This document shows, in pieces, positions 18,107 through 25,494 of a stretch of 64,000 nucleotides of DNA. Origin of the DNA: Methylomonas sp. ZR1 (GTDB lineage: Bacteria > Pseudomonadota > Gammaproteobacteria > Methylococcales > Methylomonadaceae). The stretch is from NCBI RefSeq assembly GCF_013141865.1, contig NZ_RCST01000001.1:1364001-1428000 (forward strand). The letters run 5' to 3'. The position numbers and the translations under genes were made by a program. Each line of letters starts with the position of its first letter. Position 1 is the stretch's first letter. The notes below the pieces were generated by a model. The model ran no database searches, was not told the DNA's origin, and saw nothing but the letters and a program-made list of their open reading frames with translations.

Positions 18107-18739
18107 CTAAACCCGCTTTTGCGTATTGGCCAACAGCACGTTGACGGCGTAGGCCACGACAAAAACGCCTACCGGCACGGCTTGCGGTGGAATCGGAAAC
18201 GGCAAGGTCAAACTAACCAATAGCAGATACAACGCACCCAGAATCAGGTAGAGGCTGTAGCGATGGGCCATGGGGCTTGGGTAATCGAAGTTGGTCTGGC
18301 TGATCTTGCGCCGCACCAATCCGTCGACGACAAACGGCAGCAATGAAGTCGCTAGGTACGGCAACCAGATGCAAGCCGTAGTCAGGCGTTTGATCATTTG
18401 GAATATCGTGTCCCACAGCACGTTGAGTCGGCTTTCGATAAAGGGAAATAGATCGGTACGTCCCACATCCTCGAAGCCTTTCGACATCTGGCGTTCGCGC
18501 TCGGTTGGGATGAAATAGCGGAACACGCTTTCTCGGATGCCGGTGGTGACGAACAAACGATCGAACCAGCGTTGCGCGGTGTGAGTGATCTGAGATTCTT
18601 TATCGGCGCCAAAATAGCCGATCATCATTTGATCTTCGGCGCGTTGCAGTTCCCGCGTCCAGCGGTCGGACACGAAGCTGGCCACCAGGATCACTTCCAG
18701 TAGCCACAGCATCAGGCTGAACAACAGATTGCGCGTCAT
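18107..18739 (-). CDS. traJ: DUF4400 protein, TraJ-like inner-membrane transfer protein
   Basis: The product is 210 residues with about four hydrophobic segments: residues 4-22, a pair near 115-145 and 165-200. It resembles DUF4400 proteins found directly after traD in SXT/R391 and IncA/C elements, where the gene is called traJ or s043. It overlaps traD by ATGA, so traI-traD-traJ are coupled. The likely role is membrane support for coupling-protein function; no enzymatic motif is visible. In that family traL would come next, but it is absent here and the histidine kinase/regulator pair follows instead. Confidence 0.8.
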   Translation of the reverse strand: MTRNLLFSLMLWLLEVILVASFVSDRWTRELQRAEDQMMIGYFGADKESQITHTAQRWFDRLFVTTGIRESVFRYFIPTERERQMSKGFEDVGRTDLFPFIESRLNVLWDTIFQMIKRLTTACIWLPYLATSLLPFVVDGLVRRKISQTNFDYPSPMAHRYSLYLILGALYLLLVSLTLPFPIPPQAVPVGVFVVAYAVNVLLANTQKRV

Positions 18740-20580
18740 GAGCTAGCACCTTGTCGATTCCGTCGTCGATCCAGTTCTGACCGCAGGATCGGCAAGCGAC
18801 CTTTGACGATCCGACCGCCGGATAACTTGGCGATGTAATGCAAGTCCGGCAGTTGTCCGAGTAGCTGCGGCGCAAACAAATCGCCTTCTTCTTCCATTAA
18901 GCGCTCACCAACATTGCCGGAGAACACGGTGGGATTGGTCGCGCTAGTCGCCACGCCTTGGGTGCGCATGATGTATTTGAGCCGGGTTTTGGGTAGGTTG
19001 TCGGTGATGTATTGCTGGGTCTCGCTGTCCATGATCCGCAGCGCGATCAGGTTATTGACGTTGCCCAGCACTTGCCGGGCTTTGTCTTGGGAACCGGTGC
19101 GGGCGGCAAAGTCGGCAAAGGTTTGCGTGGCGATGAACAGACGAATCTTGGCGCCACGGCCTTTGTTCAACACCTGAATGAAGGGATCGTTGATGACTTC
19201 GGCCGCCTCGTCGACGAAGACATTCACCGGCCGGTCCGAAACGCCATAGTTGTAACGATCACCGGCGACGGCCGCCAAATCGGCTAACAAAATCGAGCCA
19301 ATCGCACTGCCCACCATGCCATCCGATAACGAGTCCAGGCCGATGTAAGCGACCTGGGCCTTTTCGATGATGTGGCCGGTATTGGTGATCGGCCTAAGAT
19401 CGTCTATATCATGAGGTTTAGGGGAGAGCAGGGGGCCTAAAGACCCCGAGGTCAGCATGTTCATGATAGGAATCAAGGACGCCACCATCTTGCTGAAGTG
19501 TGCTCGGTCATGTTCGAACAAAGACAACAGGCCTTCCAAATCCAAATTGGGCAATTGGTACTGCACGACCTCCCGGTAAAATCGCACCAATCCCGCCGCT
19601 TTGGAATCGATGTCCTTGGCATTTTTCAGGTAAGGCCTCGCCTCTTGCCGCCAATGGCCCAGGTTGTTGTCGAAATAGCGTTCCAAGGCCTGAATCACCA
19701 GTGTCGAAGGACCGCCTTCCAGATAACGACGCAGTTTCACCAGGGTTGGTCGTTCCTCGATCACCATCAAGCCCTGAATCACGTTGTCCAGTGATTTTTG
19801 ACCGAACGCCTTGAACGGATCGTTACTGCTTTCGCTGGGCGAAATGGCGCTGATGCGGCTGGCGATTTCCGAAGGCCGGTTGAAATTGTGCAAGGGGTCG
19901 AGTCGCACGCTGTCTTCCGGAAACGCCGGATGGAAATACACGAAGCGATCCGGGCGCTTGGCCAAGGTGCAGGCGCGCTTGGCGCTGGCCATCAAGTCCT
20001 TATCGCCTTTGGGATCGATGATGATCACGGCCTCGCCGCGCAAGACGGCCTGAGTGACCAACACGTCAAAGGCCCGCGTTTTACCAGCACCGGTGGTACC
20101 AACTAGCAGCGTATGGCCTGCGGTATGCTGCAAGGGCTGACGAATGTCGTTTTCGGATACTTCCAGGCCATGAATCCAGGCCGAGCCCATGCGTCGATGA
20201 TCGCTCGGTATTAATGTCGAGACATCCCGTTTCAAAATCTCGTAGGCCAATTGCGCATGCTTTTGCACCCAATCGAATCCCCAACCGAACCACAAGGCTT
20301 CGGGATGCTGTTTCACCATCGCTACCAGCTTTTCAGCATCTAGGTATTGGAAACGGAACTGCCGCAATCGGCGTTTGCTGTACCAAAGGCTCAGCGCCGG
20401 TGACAGCCGCCAACACGCCATCACTCCGCACGCCGTCATCAACCAATCGAAGGGTTCGCGCGGCAAGCCCGACCATCGGCTGGTCCAATACGCCAAACCG
20501 GCGCCGCCTAACCAACCCGAGATGGCGTAAACCTCGTAAATGGGGCGCCATGGAAACTGGTAGTCGTAATCGGATTTCAA
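18736..20580 (-). CDS. traD: Type IV coupling protein TraD
   Basis: The product is 614 residues. Two hydrophobic segments lie near residues 16-35 and 45-62, followed by a RecA/FtsK-like motor. Walker A is GTTGAGKT at 161-168 and Walker B is in VNVFVDEAAEVIND near 448-461. It has the conserved VIIIDPKGDKDL block and a C-terminal LPDLHYIAKLSGGRIVKGRLPI segment seen in the TraD_N/TraG-D family of SXT. The hexameric motor docks the relaxase-DNA complex and pumps DNA through the T4SS. It overlaps both neighbours by 4 nt. It appears intact. Confidence 0.93.
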   Translation of the reverse strand: MKSDYDYQFPWRPIYEVYAISGWLGGAGLAYWTSRWSGLPREPFDWLMTACGVMACWRLSPALSLWYSKRRLRQFRFQYLDAEKLVAMVKQHPEALWFGWGFDWVQKHAQLAYEILKRDVSTLIPSDHRRMGSAWIHGLEVSENDIRQPLQHTAGHTLLVGTTGAGKTRAFDVLVTQAVLRGEAVIIIDPKGDKDLMASAKRACTLAKRPDRFVYFHPAFPEDSVRLDPLHNFNRPSEIASRISAISPSESSNDPFKAFGQKSLDNVIQGLMVIEERPTLVKLRRYLEGGPSTLVIQALERYFDNNLGHWRQEARPYLKNAKDIDSKAAGLVRFYREVVQYQLPNLDLEGLLSLFEHDRAHFSKMVASLIPIMNMLTSGSLGPLLSPKPHDIDDLRPITNTGHIIEKAQVAYIGLDSLSDGMVGSAIGSILLADLAAVAGDRYNYGVSDRPVNVFVDEAAEVINDPFIQVLNKGRGAKIRLFIATQTFADFAARTGSQDKARQVLGNVNNLIALRIMDSETQQYITDNLPKTRLKYIMRTQGVATSATNPTVFSGNVGERLMEEEGDLFAPQLLGQLPDLHYIAKLSGGRIVKGRLPILRSELDRRRNRQGASS

Positions 20581-23006
20581 GGGCGTAACCGAACCTGGAT
20601 GCCTTCTGTGGCACTCACCGAGCGACCATCCGGATGGTTGGCGATATCGAGCATCAGGCGAGTGCGCTTGATTGTCGGATGTTGCGACAGAAATTGTTCC
20701 AGCGCGGTATTGGACACCGTGTGCCAGTGACCGTCTGGCGATGATTCATCGGGCGGAATATTTTGTTGCCCCACATGCGCAATCAGCAAATCTATCGTTC
20801 CGGCTTTTGCCGGTGGGGTAGCTACGGGATCACTTGACTTATCAAGCTTGGAATTGACCGAACTGTCTGACGCGTTGCCGCATATTGATTTTTGCTTGCC
20901 TGTCGCGTTTGGTTTTGGCCGGACAGGCTTAGGTTCCCGAATTGTCTCGTCTTGAGGCTGAGACGACTTAACTGGATCTATGGTCTTGTTGTCAGTATTG
21001 CTGGTTGGAGATTGCACTGCTGACGCTGTAAGCGTGACTTCGCCTTGGAGTTTCAATAATGCCTTCAAAGCCAAACTCGGTTCCAATGCCAGCAGGAAGC
21101 CGCGGACCGATTGGATGGTTTGTACCTTGCGCATCGGCGACAGGACGTCGGTCACCAGCCAACCTTTGTCCTCCAGGATTTTGATGAACTGGGGTGGATC
21201 GACGGCGAGTTTTTCAGCAGTCGCTGGAAACGGGAGCAAGTATTTGTCCTGGATTTCCAACAGATCACTGCCTAACTGCCATTGGGCTTGGTTGAGCATG
21301 GAGGCGATATCCATTAACCATTGGCCGGCATCGCCGTGGCTTTCCAACCAGCACTTGGCGCTGTGGACCGGATTAGAAATGGTTTTCGTGTCTGTCGTGG
21401 AGAGATTGGGTTTTGTGGCTGAAGCCGTTTTTTCTGAGTTGGTTTGTTTGGCTGACGTTGCGTTTTCCGGTTGCTCTGTCTGACTCAACGAATGGGTCCC
21501 AATGGTTGATTTGGCTTGCGACAGTTCTTGATCGGGATCTGATGGCAAGGTCGTCGTGTCCTTCGCGGCTTGCGAATTCGAAATGCCTGGTGCCGATTCG
21601 GTTAGCAGCGGGTCGGGTAGGGCGCTTGGGTCAAGCCCGGGTTCTGGTGAGGTTGCTTCTGGCAAATCTGACGCCGGATTATCTGTGCGTTGGGATTGCT
21701 TTAGAGCCGCGACATTCTTGGCTTTTACCGGTTTGCTGATTTGCTGTGCCTGACTGGTAACGGGTTCGGCTTTTACGATGGTCGCATCTGGCTCGTTGAT
21801 TTCGCGCGCTGCAACCACAAGCGGCGGTTCGCCACTGAAAATGAGTTCTGCAGATTTCAGGCGCAACAGATACAGCGGATTGTCCAAGCCTTCTGGCTGC
21901 ATTTGCCAATAACGGTATTGCCGGCCATCCGGCCAGGACTTAGGGATTGCCAAGCCGCGTTCGATCAGGATGTCCGCCAAGGTATCTTCGTCGCGCGGAA
22001 TGCCGGGCACTTTGTCCTTGGCCAACAAGGTAACGATGTCTTGCGCACCGGCCCGCCAGACGATATGAAGGCCACCCTCAAAACGCCATAGCCGAGCGCC
22101 TTTTTCGTTGACGGTCCACTGTCCGGACTTCACCAGGCGGCGCATGGCGTCGAACAAGTACTTTTCCACCGGCATGCCCAAGGCCGAGTCGATGTTTTGA
22201 TAATGCGCTTTTAAATCCCGTTCCACGCTTTTGCAGTCCGCGGTTATCACCAGTGCGTAAACTTTGGAGCCGCGGTCCAAACCGTTAATGGTTTCCAGCA
22301 TGGCCTGCATGATGTCGGGGCCGGACTCCAGAATGAATGTGCGGGCTTCGCGGGTTAGGACGCGCTCGATCACCAAGGCAGAAAACTGTTCATGGCGTTT
22401 ATGGCGGTTATCCCGCCAGCGCAGAAAGTATCGGTCGATCTCATTTCGCAAAGCCCAGTCGGTGATGTTTTCATCGCAAGGGTTCCAGGTATGTTGCCCC
22501 TGTGCGTCGACCACGGCGATATCGGCGACCGGTTTGCCGATGTCATGCATCAGCCCGGCAAAACAAACCGCCAGACGCCAACGTAATTCTTGTGCTTTTC
22601 GTTCCTTGGGTGACGCCGACGTGGCAAACAAACTGCCTTGGGAAGCCAAGGTTGCCCAATGGGCGACTTCCAGGCCGTGCCGAAACAGTCCACCGGCGCC
22701 GCGATGATGATGCGACTCCGAAGCCGGCAACAAGTGGCTGAAGGCTGCATAACGGCGTATCACCGGCGCGGCTATGGTTTGATAAAGGCTATCCGGCAAG
22801 GCCAGCGCCTGTTCAATGGCCGCAATCAACTCCGTTTGACTGGACAGGATGCGTTCCACAGGCGCAGCCTGCAGACCCTTCATGAATGGCGGATAACGCG
22901 GCACGTCCTCATCCATCGTTGGCGCAACCTGACTGACAGGCGCGGACTCGACGCCAAACAGGCGTTGGCGAATGCGGGTAATGAGCGTCGAAGGCGTATT
23001 TTCCAT
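20577..23006 (-). CDS. traI: MobH-family relaxase TraI
   Basis: The product is 809 residues. Residues 97-115 (ESHHHRGAGGLFRHGLEVA) are the HHH motif of MobH/TraI_2 relaxases, and GLMHDIGKP at about 151-159 is the HD motif, a metal-binding HD-hydrolase-like core. The middle (residues 400-540) is a low-complexity Pro/Ser/Thr/Gln-rich linker. The region 550-640 has the TraI_2_C-type fold (AKCWLESHGDAGQWLMD, then DLLEIQDKYLLPFPATAEKLA), and a short basic domain ends the protein. It nicks oriT and pilots the strand into the recipient. A palindromic block sits 35 nt upstream of its ATG. It is first in the traI-traD-traJ operon. Confidence 0.93.
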   Translation of the reverse strand: MENTPSTLITRIRQRLFGVESAPVSQVAPTMDEDVPRYPPFMKGLQAAPVERILSSQTELIAAIEQALALPDSLYQTIAAPVIRRYAAFSHLLPASESHHHRGAGGLFRHGLEVAHWATLASQGSLFATSASPKERKAQELRWRLAVCFAGLMHDIGKPVADIAVVDAQGQHTWNPCDENITDWALRNEIDRYFLRWRDNRHKRHEQFSALVIERVLTREARTFILESGPDIMQAMLETINGLDRGSKVYALVITADCKSVERDLKAHYQNIDSALGMPVEKYLFDAMRRLVKSGQWTVNEKGARLWRFEGGLHIVWRAGAQDIVTLLAKDKVPGIPRDEDTLADILIERGLAIPKSWPDGRQYRYWQMQPEGLDNPLYLLRLKSAELIFSGEPPLVVAAREINEPDATIVKAEPVTSQAQQISKPVKAKNVAALKQSQRTDNPASDLPEATSPEPGLDPSALPDPLLTESAPGISNSQAAKDTTTLPSDPDQELSQAKSTIGTHSLSQTEQPENATSAKQTNSEKTASATKPNLSTTDTKTISNPVHSAKCWLESHGDAGQWLMDIASMLNQAQWQLGSDLLEIQDKYLLPFPATAEKLAVDPPQFIKILEDKGWLVTDVLSPMRKVQTIQSVRGFLLALEPSLALKALLKLQGEVTLTASAVQSPTSNTDNKTIDPVKSSQPQDETIREPKPVRPKPNATGKQKSICGNASDSSVNSKLDKSSDPVATPPAKAGTIDLLIAHVGQQNIPPDESSPDGHWHTVSNTALEQFLSQHPTIKRTRLMLDIANHPDGRSVSATEGIQVRLRP

Positions 23007-23041
23007 AACGCCGCATCTTGCCGGGAATTTTTCAATCGTTG

Positions 23042-23077
23042 CTTGCAGCTGACGACGAATTCGACGTCAGCTGCAAG
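23042..23077. promoter_or_regulatory. 36-bp palindrome upstream of traI
   Basis: Arms CTTGCAGCTGACG and CGTCAGCTGCAAG flank a centre built on GAATTC; 34 of 36 positions are symmetrical. It lies 35 nt from the traI ATG in the divergent gap between traI and the lipoprotein gene. A closely related palindrome lies 33 nt upstream of traF (47814-47849), and the similarity extends upstream (CTTTTTCGAAGCC here, GCTTTTCGAACC there). This points to a shared regulatory site or leader hairpin for transfer genes. Confidence 0.7.
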
Positions 23078-23137
23078 TAGGCTTCGAAAAAGAGTGTTTA
23101 GTGTAACGAGCTCCCTTTAATTACCCCTGGAGCTCTC

Positions 23138-23602
23138 ATGAAATCCAAATCGCTCGCAATCCATTGTCTTGTGTCCGCAGTGTGTGGCACGGCCTGTACC
23201 TCGCTGAACCGGCCCGATGCCGCCGTGAGCGAGACCGTCATTGAATCGATTGTGCCGATTCAACCCGAACAACCCTGGCGCCTGGATAATGCTTGGCAGA
23301 CAGAAGGATTGGGCGGTTCGGTATTACGGTCTGCATCGATTGAACACGTTGTCAGGCAAGTCGATCAGCCGCTTGGCGTTTACGCGGCAAGCGACGACTC
23401 ATCGGATCGCGTTCTCGATGTCAGCGCGTCGCACATTCCCGATCGCCAGGATGACGATACACTGGTCATTGAACGTGCTTGGCGAAAATATTGCCATCAT
23501 CAGCTCGATATGACATCGGAGGAGCAGGCGTTAGTCAAAACCATGCCAATTCCGCACAACGTTTTGAGTCATGGTTGTCATCCAGGCAGCTTGAAGAAGT
23601 GA
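23138..23602 (+). CDS. Putative lipoprotein, 154 residues
   Basis: An N-terminal signal (MKSKSLAIHCLVSAVCGTACTS) has possible lipobox cysteines at positions 16 and 20, so a lipoprotein or secreted protein is likely. The rest is acidic and soluble, with no recognised domain; the C-terminal part carries Cys in KYCHHQLDM and SHGCHPG. GGAGC precedes the ATG. It is transcribed away from traI and ends 10 bp before trfA, so the two probably share a promoter in the palindrome-containing gap. Function is unknown. Confidence 0.55.
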   Translation: MKSKSLAIHCLVSAVCGTACTSLNRPDAAVSETVIESIVPIQPEQPWRLDNAWQTEGLGGSVLRSASIEHVVRQVDQPLGVYAASDDSSDRVLDVSASHIPDRQDDDTLVIERAWRKYCHHQLDMTSEEQALVKTMPIPHNVLSHGCHPGSLKK

Positions 23603-23612
23603 GGCGGTCGTC

Positions 23613-24482
23613 ATGGACAGACATATCACAAACCATTCGCTCGATAATCTCACCGAACGTTTTCAATCTCTGACGGAGCGGAAAAAGGCCAAATTGCGGG
23701 TCGTCGAACCCATGACTTCACTACCCAATTGGCCGTCGGCGATACGCGGTACGCCCAATGCTTGCTTACGGAGCGCATTGTTCGCCGGCATCCAAGGCAA
23801 GGAGCGCATTGCCTACAAAAAACGCACCCTGCTGGCTGCGGTCGATGGCATTGAGGTTCGTTACCTCGGCATACAGCTCAATCAATCGGACCTCGATGTC
23901 TGGATGCAGATCGTGCATTTGTCCCGGCAACAATTACCGGGATTTAGCGTGACCTTCAGCGCCCATGCCCTGTTGACGGCATTGGGGCGCGGTAGCGGCA
24001 AAAGCCAACATGAATGGTTGAAAGAATCGATGGCCCGGTTGGGCGGCGCTTTTGTTGAAATCACTTTTCACGGACGGGATGCCTTCGGTGAAAAAGGCTT
24101 CTTGCGCTATTACCGTGATGAACGGACGCAGCGCTACGTAGTGGAATTGACCGAATCCATGCTGCGCCTGTTCGAAGAGGGCTACACCTACATTGAATTC
24201 GAACAGCGGCAGAAATTGCGCAAGCAACCCTTGGCCTTGTGGTTGCACGGCTTCTTGTCGTCCCATGCGGCCCCGTTTCCGATGAAAATTACCACCATTC
24301 ACCGACTCAGCGGCAGTGGCTCGAAAACCCTGCGCGATTTCAAATATCGGCTGGGTAAAGCGTTGGAGGCCTTGGTGAGCATTGGTACTTTGGCTAGCTT
24401 TGAATTCGCCGATGATATGGTAAAGATCAAACGCCAGCCCACGCCCTGTCAACAGCGCTTTCTGGACGACCAGCAGCACTAA
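23613..24482 (+). CDS. trfA: TrfA-family plasmid replication initiator
   Basis: The product is 289 residues. It follows the TrfA pattern: ACLRSALFAGIQGKER near residue 50, IEVRYLGIQLNQSDLDVW near 76-93, LPGFSVTFSAHALLTALGRG near 109-128, LEEGYTYIEF near 190, and QPLALWLHGFLSSHAAPFPMKITTIHRLSGSGSKTLRDFKYRLGKALEAL near 207-256. These are the winged-helix domains that bind iterons and recruit DnaB. The gene is followed at once by an iteron array, which fixes its role. TrfA is typical of IncP-1 and related broad-range plasmids, whereas the transfer genes are of SXT/IncA/C type, so the replicon is a hybrid. GAGG precedes the ATG. Confidence 0.92.
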   Translation: MDRHITNHSLDNLTERFQSLTERKKAKLRVVEPMTSLPNWPSAIRGTPNACLRSALFAGIQGKERIAYKKRTLLAAVDGIEVRYLGIQLNQSDLDVWMQIVHLSRQQLPGFSVTFSAHALLTALGRGSGKSQHEWLKESMARLGGAFVEITFHGRDAFGEKGFLRYYRDERTQRYVVELTESMLRLFEEGYTYIEFEQRQKLRKQPLALWLHGFLSSHAAPFPMKITTIHRLSGSGSKTLRDFKYRLGKALEALVSIGTLASFEFADDMVKIKRQPTPCQQRFLDDQQH

Positions 24483-24488
24483 AAAAGC

Positions 24489-24682
24489 ACGGCATTAGAC
24501 CGACGCTATTTTGGGTCGGTCTAAGCCTCTCGATACGGCATTAGGCCGACGCGGATACGGCATTAGACCGACGGAGGCACGGCATTCGGCCGACAAGGTA
24601 ACGGCATTAGAACGACGGGCACGGCATTAGACCGACAAAAAGCACGGCATTAGGCCGACGTTTGACACGGCATTAGACCGAC
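24489..24682 (+). repeat. oriV: Iteron array, predicted oriV
   Basis: Eight direct copies of ACGGCATTAGACCGAC or one-to-two-base variants start at 24489, 24535, 24557, 24579, 24601, 24621, 24644 and 24667. Spacing is 20-23 bp, two helical turns, except the first interval of 46 bp. That wider gap holds an inverted partial copy (GGCTTAGACCGAC on the minus strand, 24515-24527). The array begins 7 bp after the trfA stop. This is the expected TrfA binding array. The A/T-rich stretch at 24690-24800 could be the melting region. Confidence 0.88.
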
Positions 24683-25494
24683 GCTTAGAGCAAATTGTAA
24701 AATCGCTGCAGGCCTTGATATTCGTTGGCTTCAGCGATTATTTTAGACTGAAAATCGAGGGTGCTAATCTATATATAATCTTTATTTAATCTATATAAAG
24801 GGACTGGTGGTAGCAAATATTTCGTTTTTGAAACGAATTCTAGTAAGGCGTTTGTCACTGGGCTTATATGGAATCGCCTTGGTTGTCTTGTGACGATCAT
24901 ATCTGACTGTAGCGTTTCTCCGGCTAGCCGGCCAAAGCCAGATTCTTGGAACGGGCGGGCTGCAAAGCAATCCTTGGTGACCGTATCAGAACGACCCATT
25001 CTTGCCGGTCGTGTTTCTCCAAAGCGGCCAGTCAGCCAAATCCAGATTCTGCTAACTGGAAGGCTACAAAGCAGCCATTGGCGACCTCACCCAACAAGCC
25101 AATTGCGGATCTTGGCGTTTTAGTTTCTGTGCTAGAAATTAAACGCATATCGGAAGATTAAGGTGCCGCTAAAAAATGAAGAACGACCCGAAAATTTAAG
25201 GCATAAATTTCTAGTATATCGGGGACTAAAAATCTTCACTTCGCTTGCGCCGTTTCCAAGATTTTCAGCGTATGACATTGACAATAGTATGCAATATCAG
25301 TTTTGAGTGGTATTTTTACCTTTCCGCTTGTAGCTCGATTCTCCCTTGATATCCTCTCAACGAGTTACACCAAGCCAAGCTCAATGGCATACCAATTGCT
25401 TATAATAGACCGTCAAAGTTATCTCGTGGCCATACTGCTGGCTTTGTTATAGATATACCTCTCAATTTAATTACCACACCAATCGGAAAGCACA
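24683..25494. other. Non-coding gap between oriV and the secretion locus
   Basis: No convincing gene is present; the short frames lack ribosome sites and known motifs. The first 110 bp are A/T-rich with TATATAA tracts. A pair of imperfect direct repeats of about 55 bp lies at 24926-24982 and 25028-25090, sharing CAAAGCCAGATTCT-like and GGCTGCAAAGCA-like blocks and ending in TTGGYGACC. A TATAAT hexamer at 25401-25406 is the best candidate -10 for the downstream ABC gene; no good -35 is seen. Confidence 0.5.
25401..25406 (+). promoter_or_regulatory. Candidate -10 element for the ABC transporter gene
   Basis: TATAAT lies about 89 bp upstream of the ATG. A nearby upstream TG could partly compensate for the missing -35. 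Confidence 0.3.

Noticed and set aside
24489..24682. CRISPR array
   Set aside because: The repeats are 16 bp with 4-7 bp spacers, there are no cas genes, and they directly follow a TrfA gene. They are iterons.
24769..25161. Short frames on both strands after the iterons
   Set aside because: They overlap each other and the imperfect direct repeats, and have no ribosome sites.
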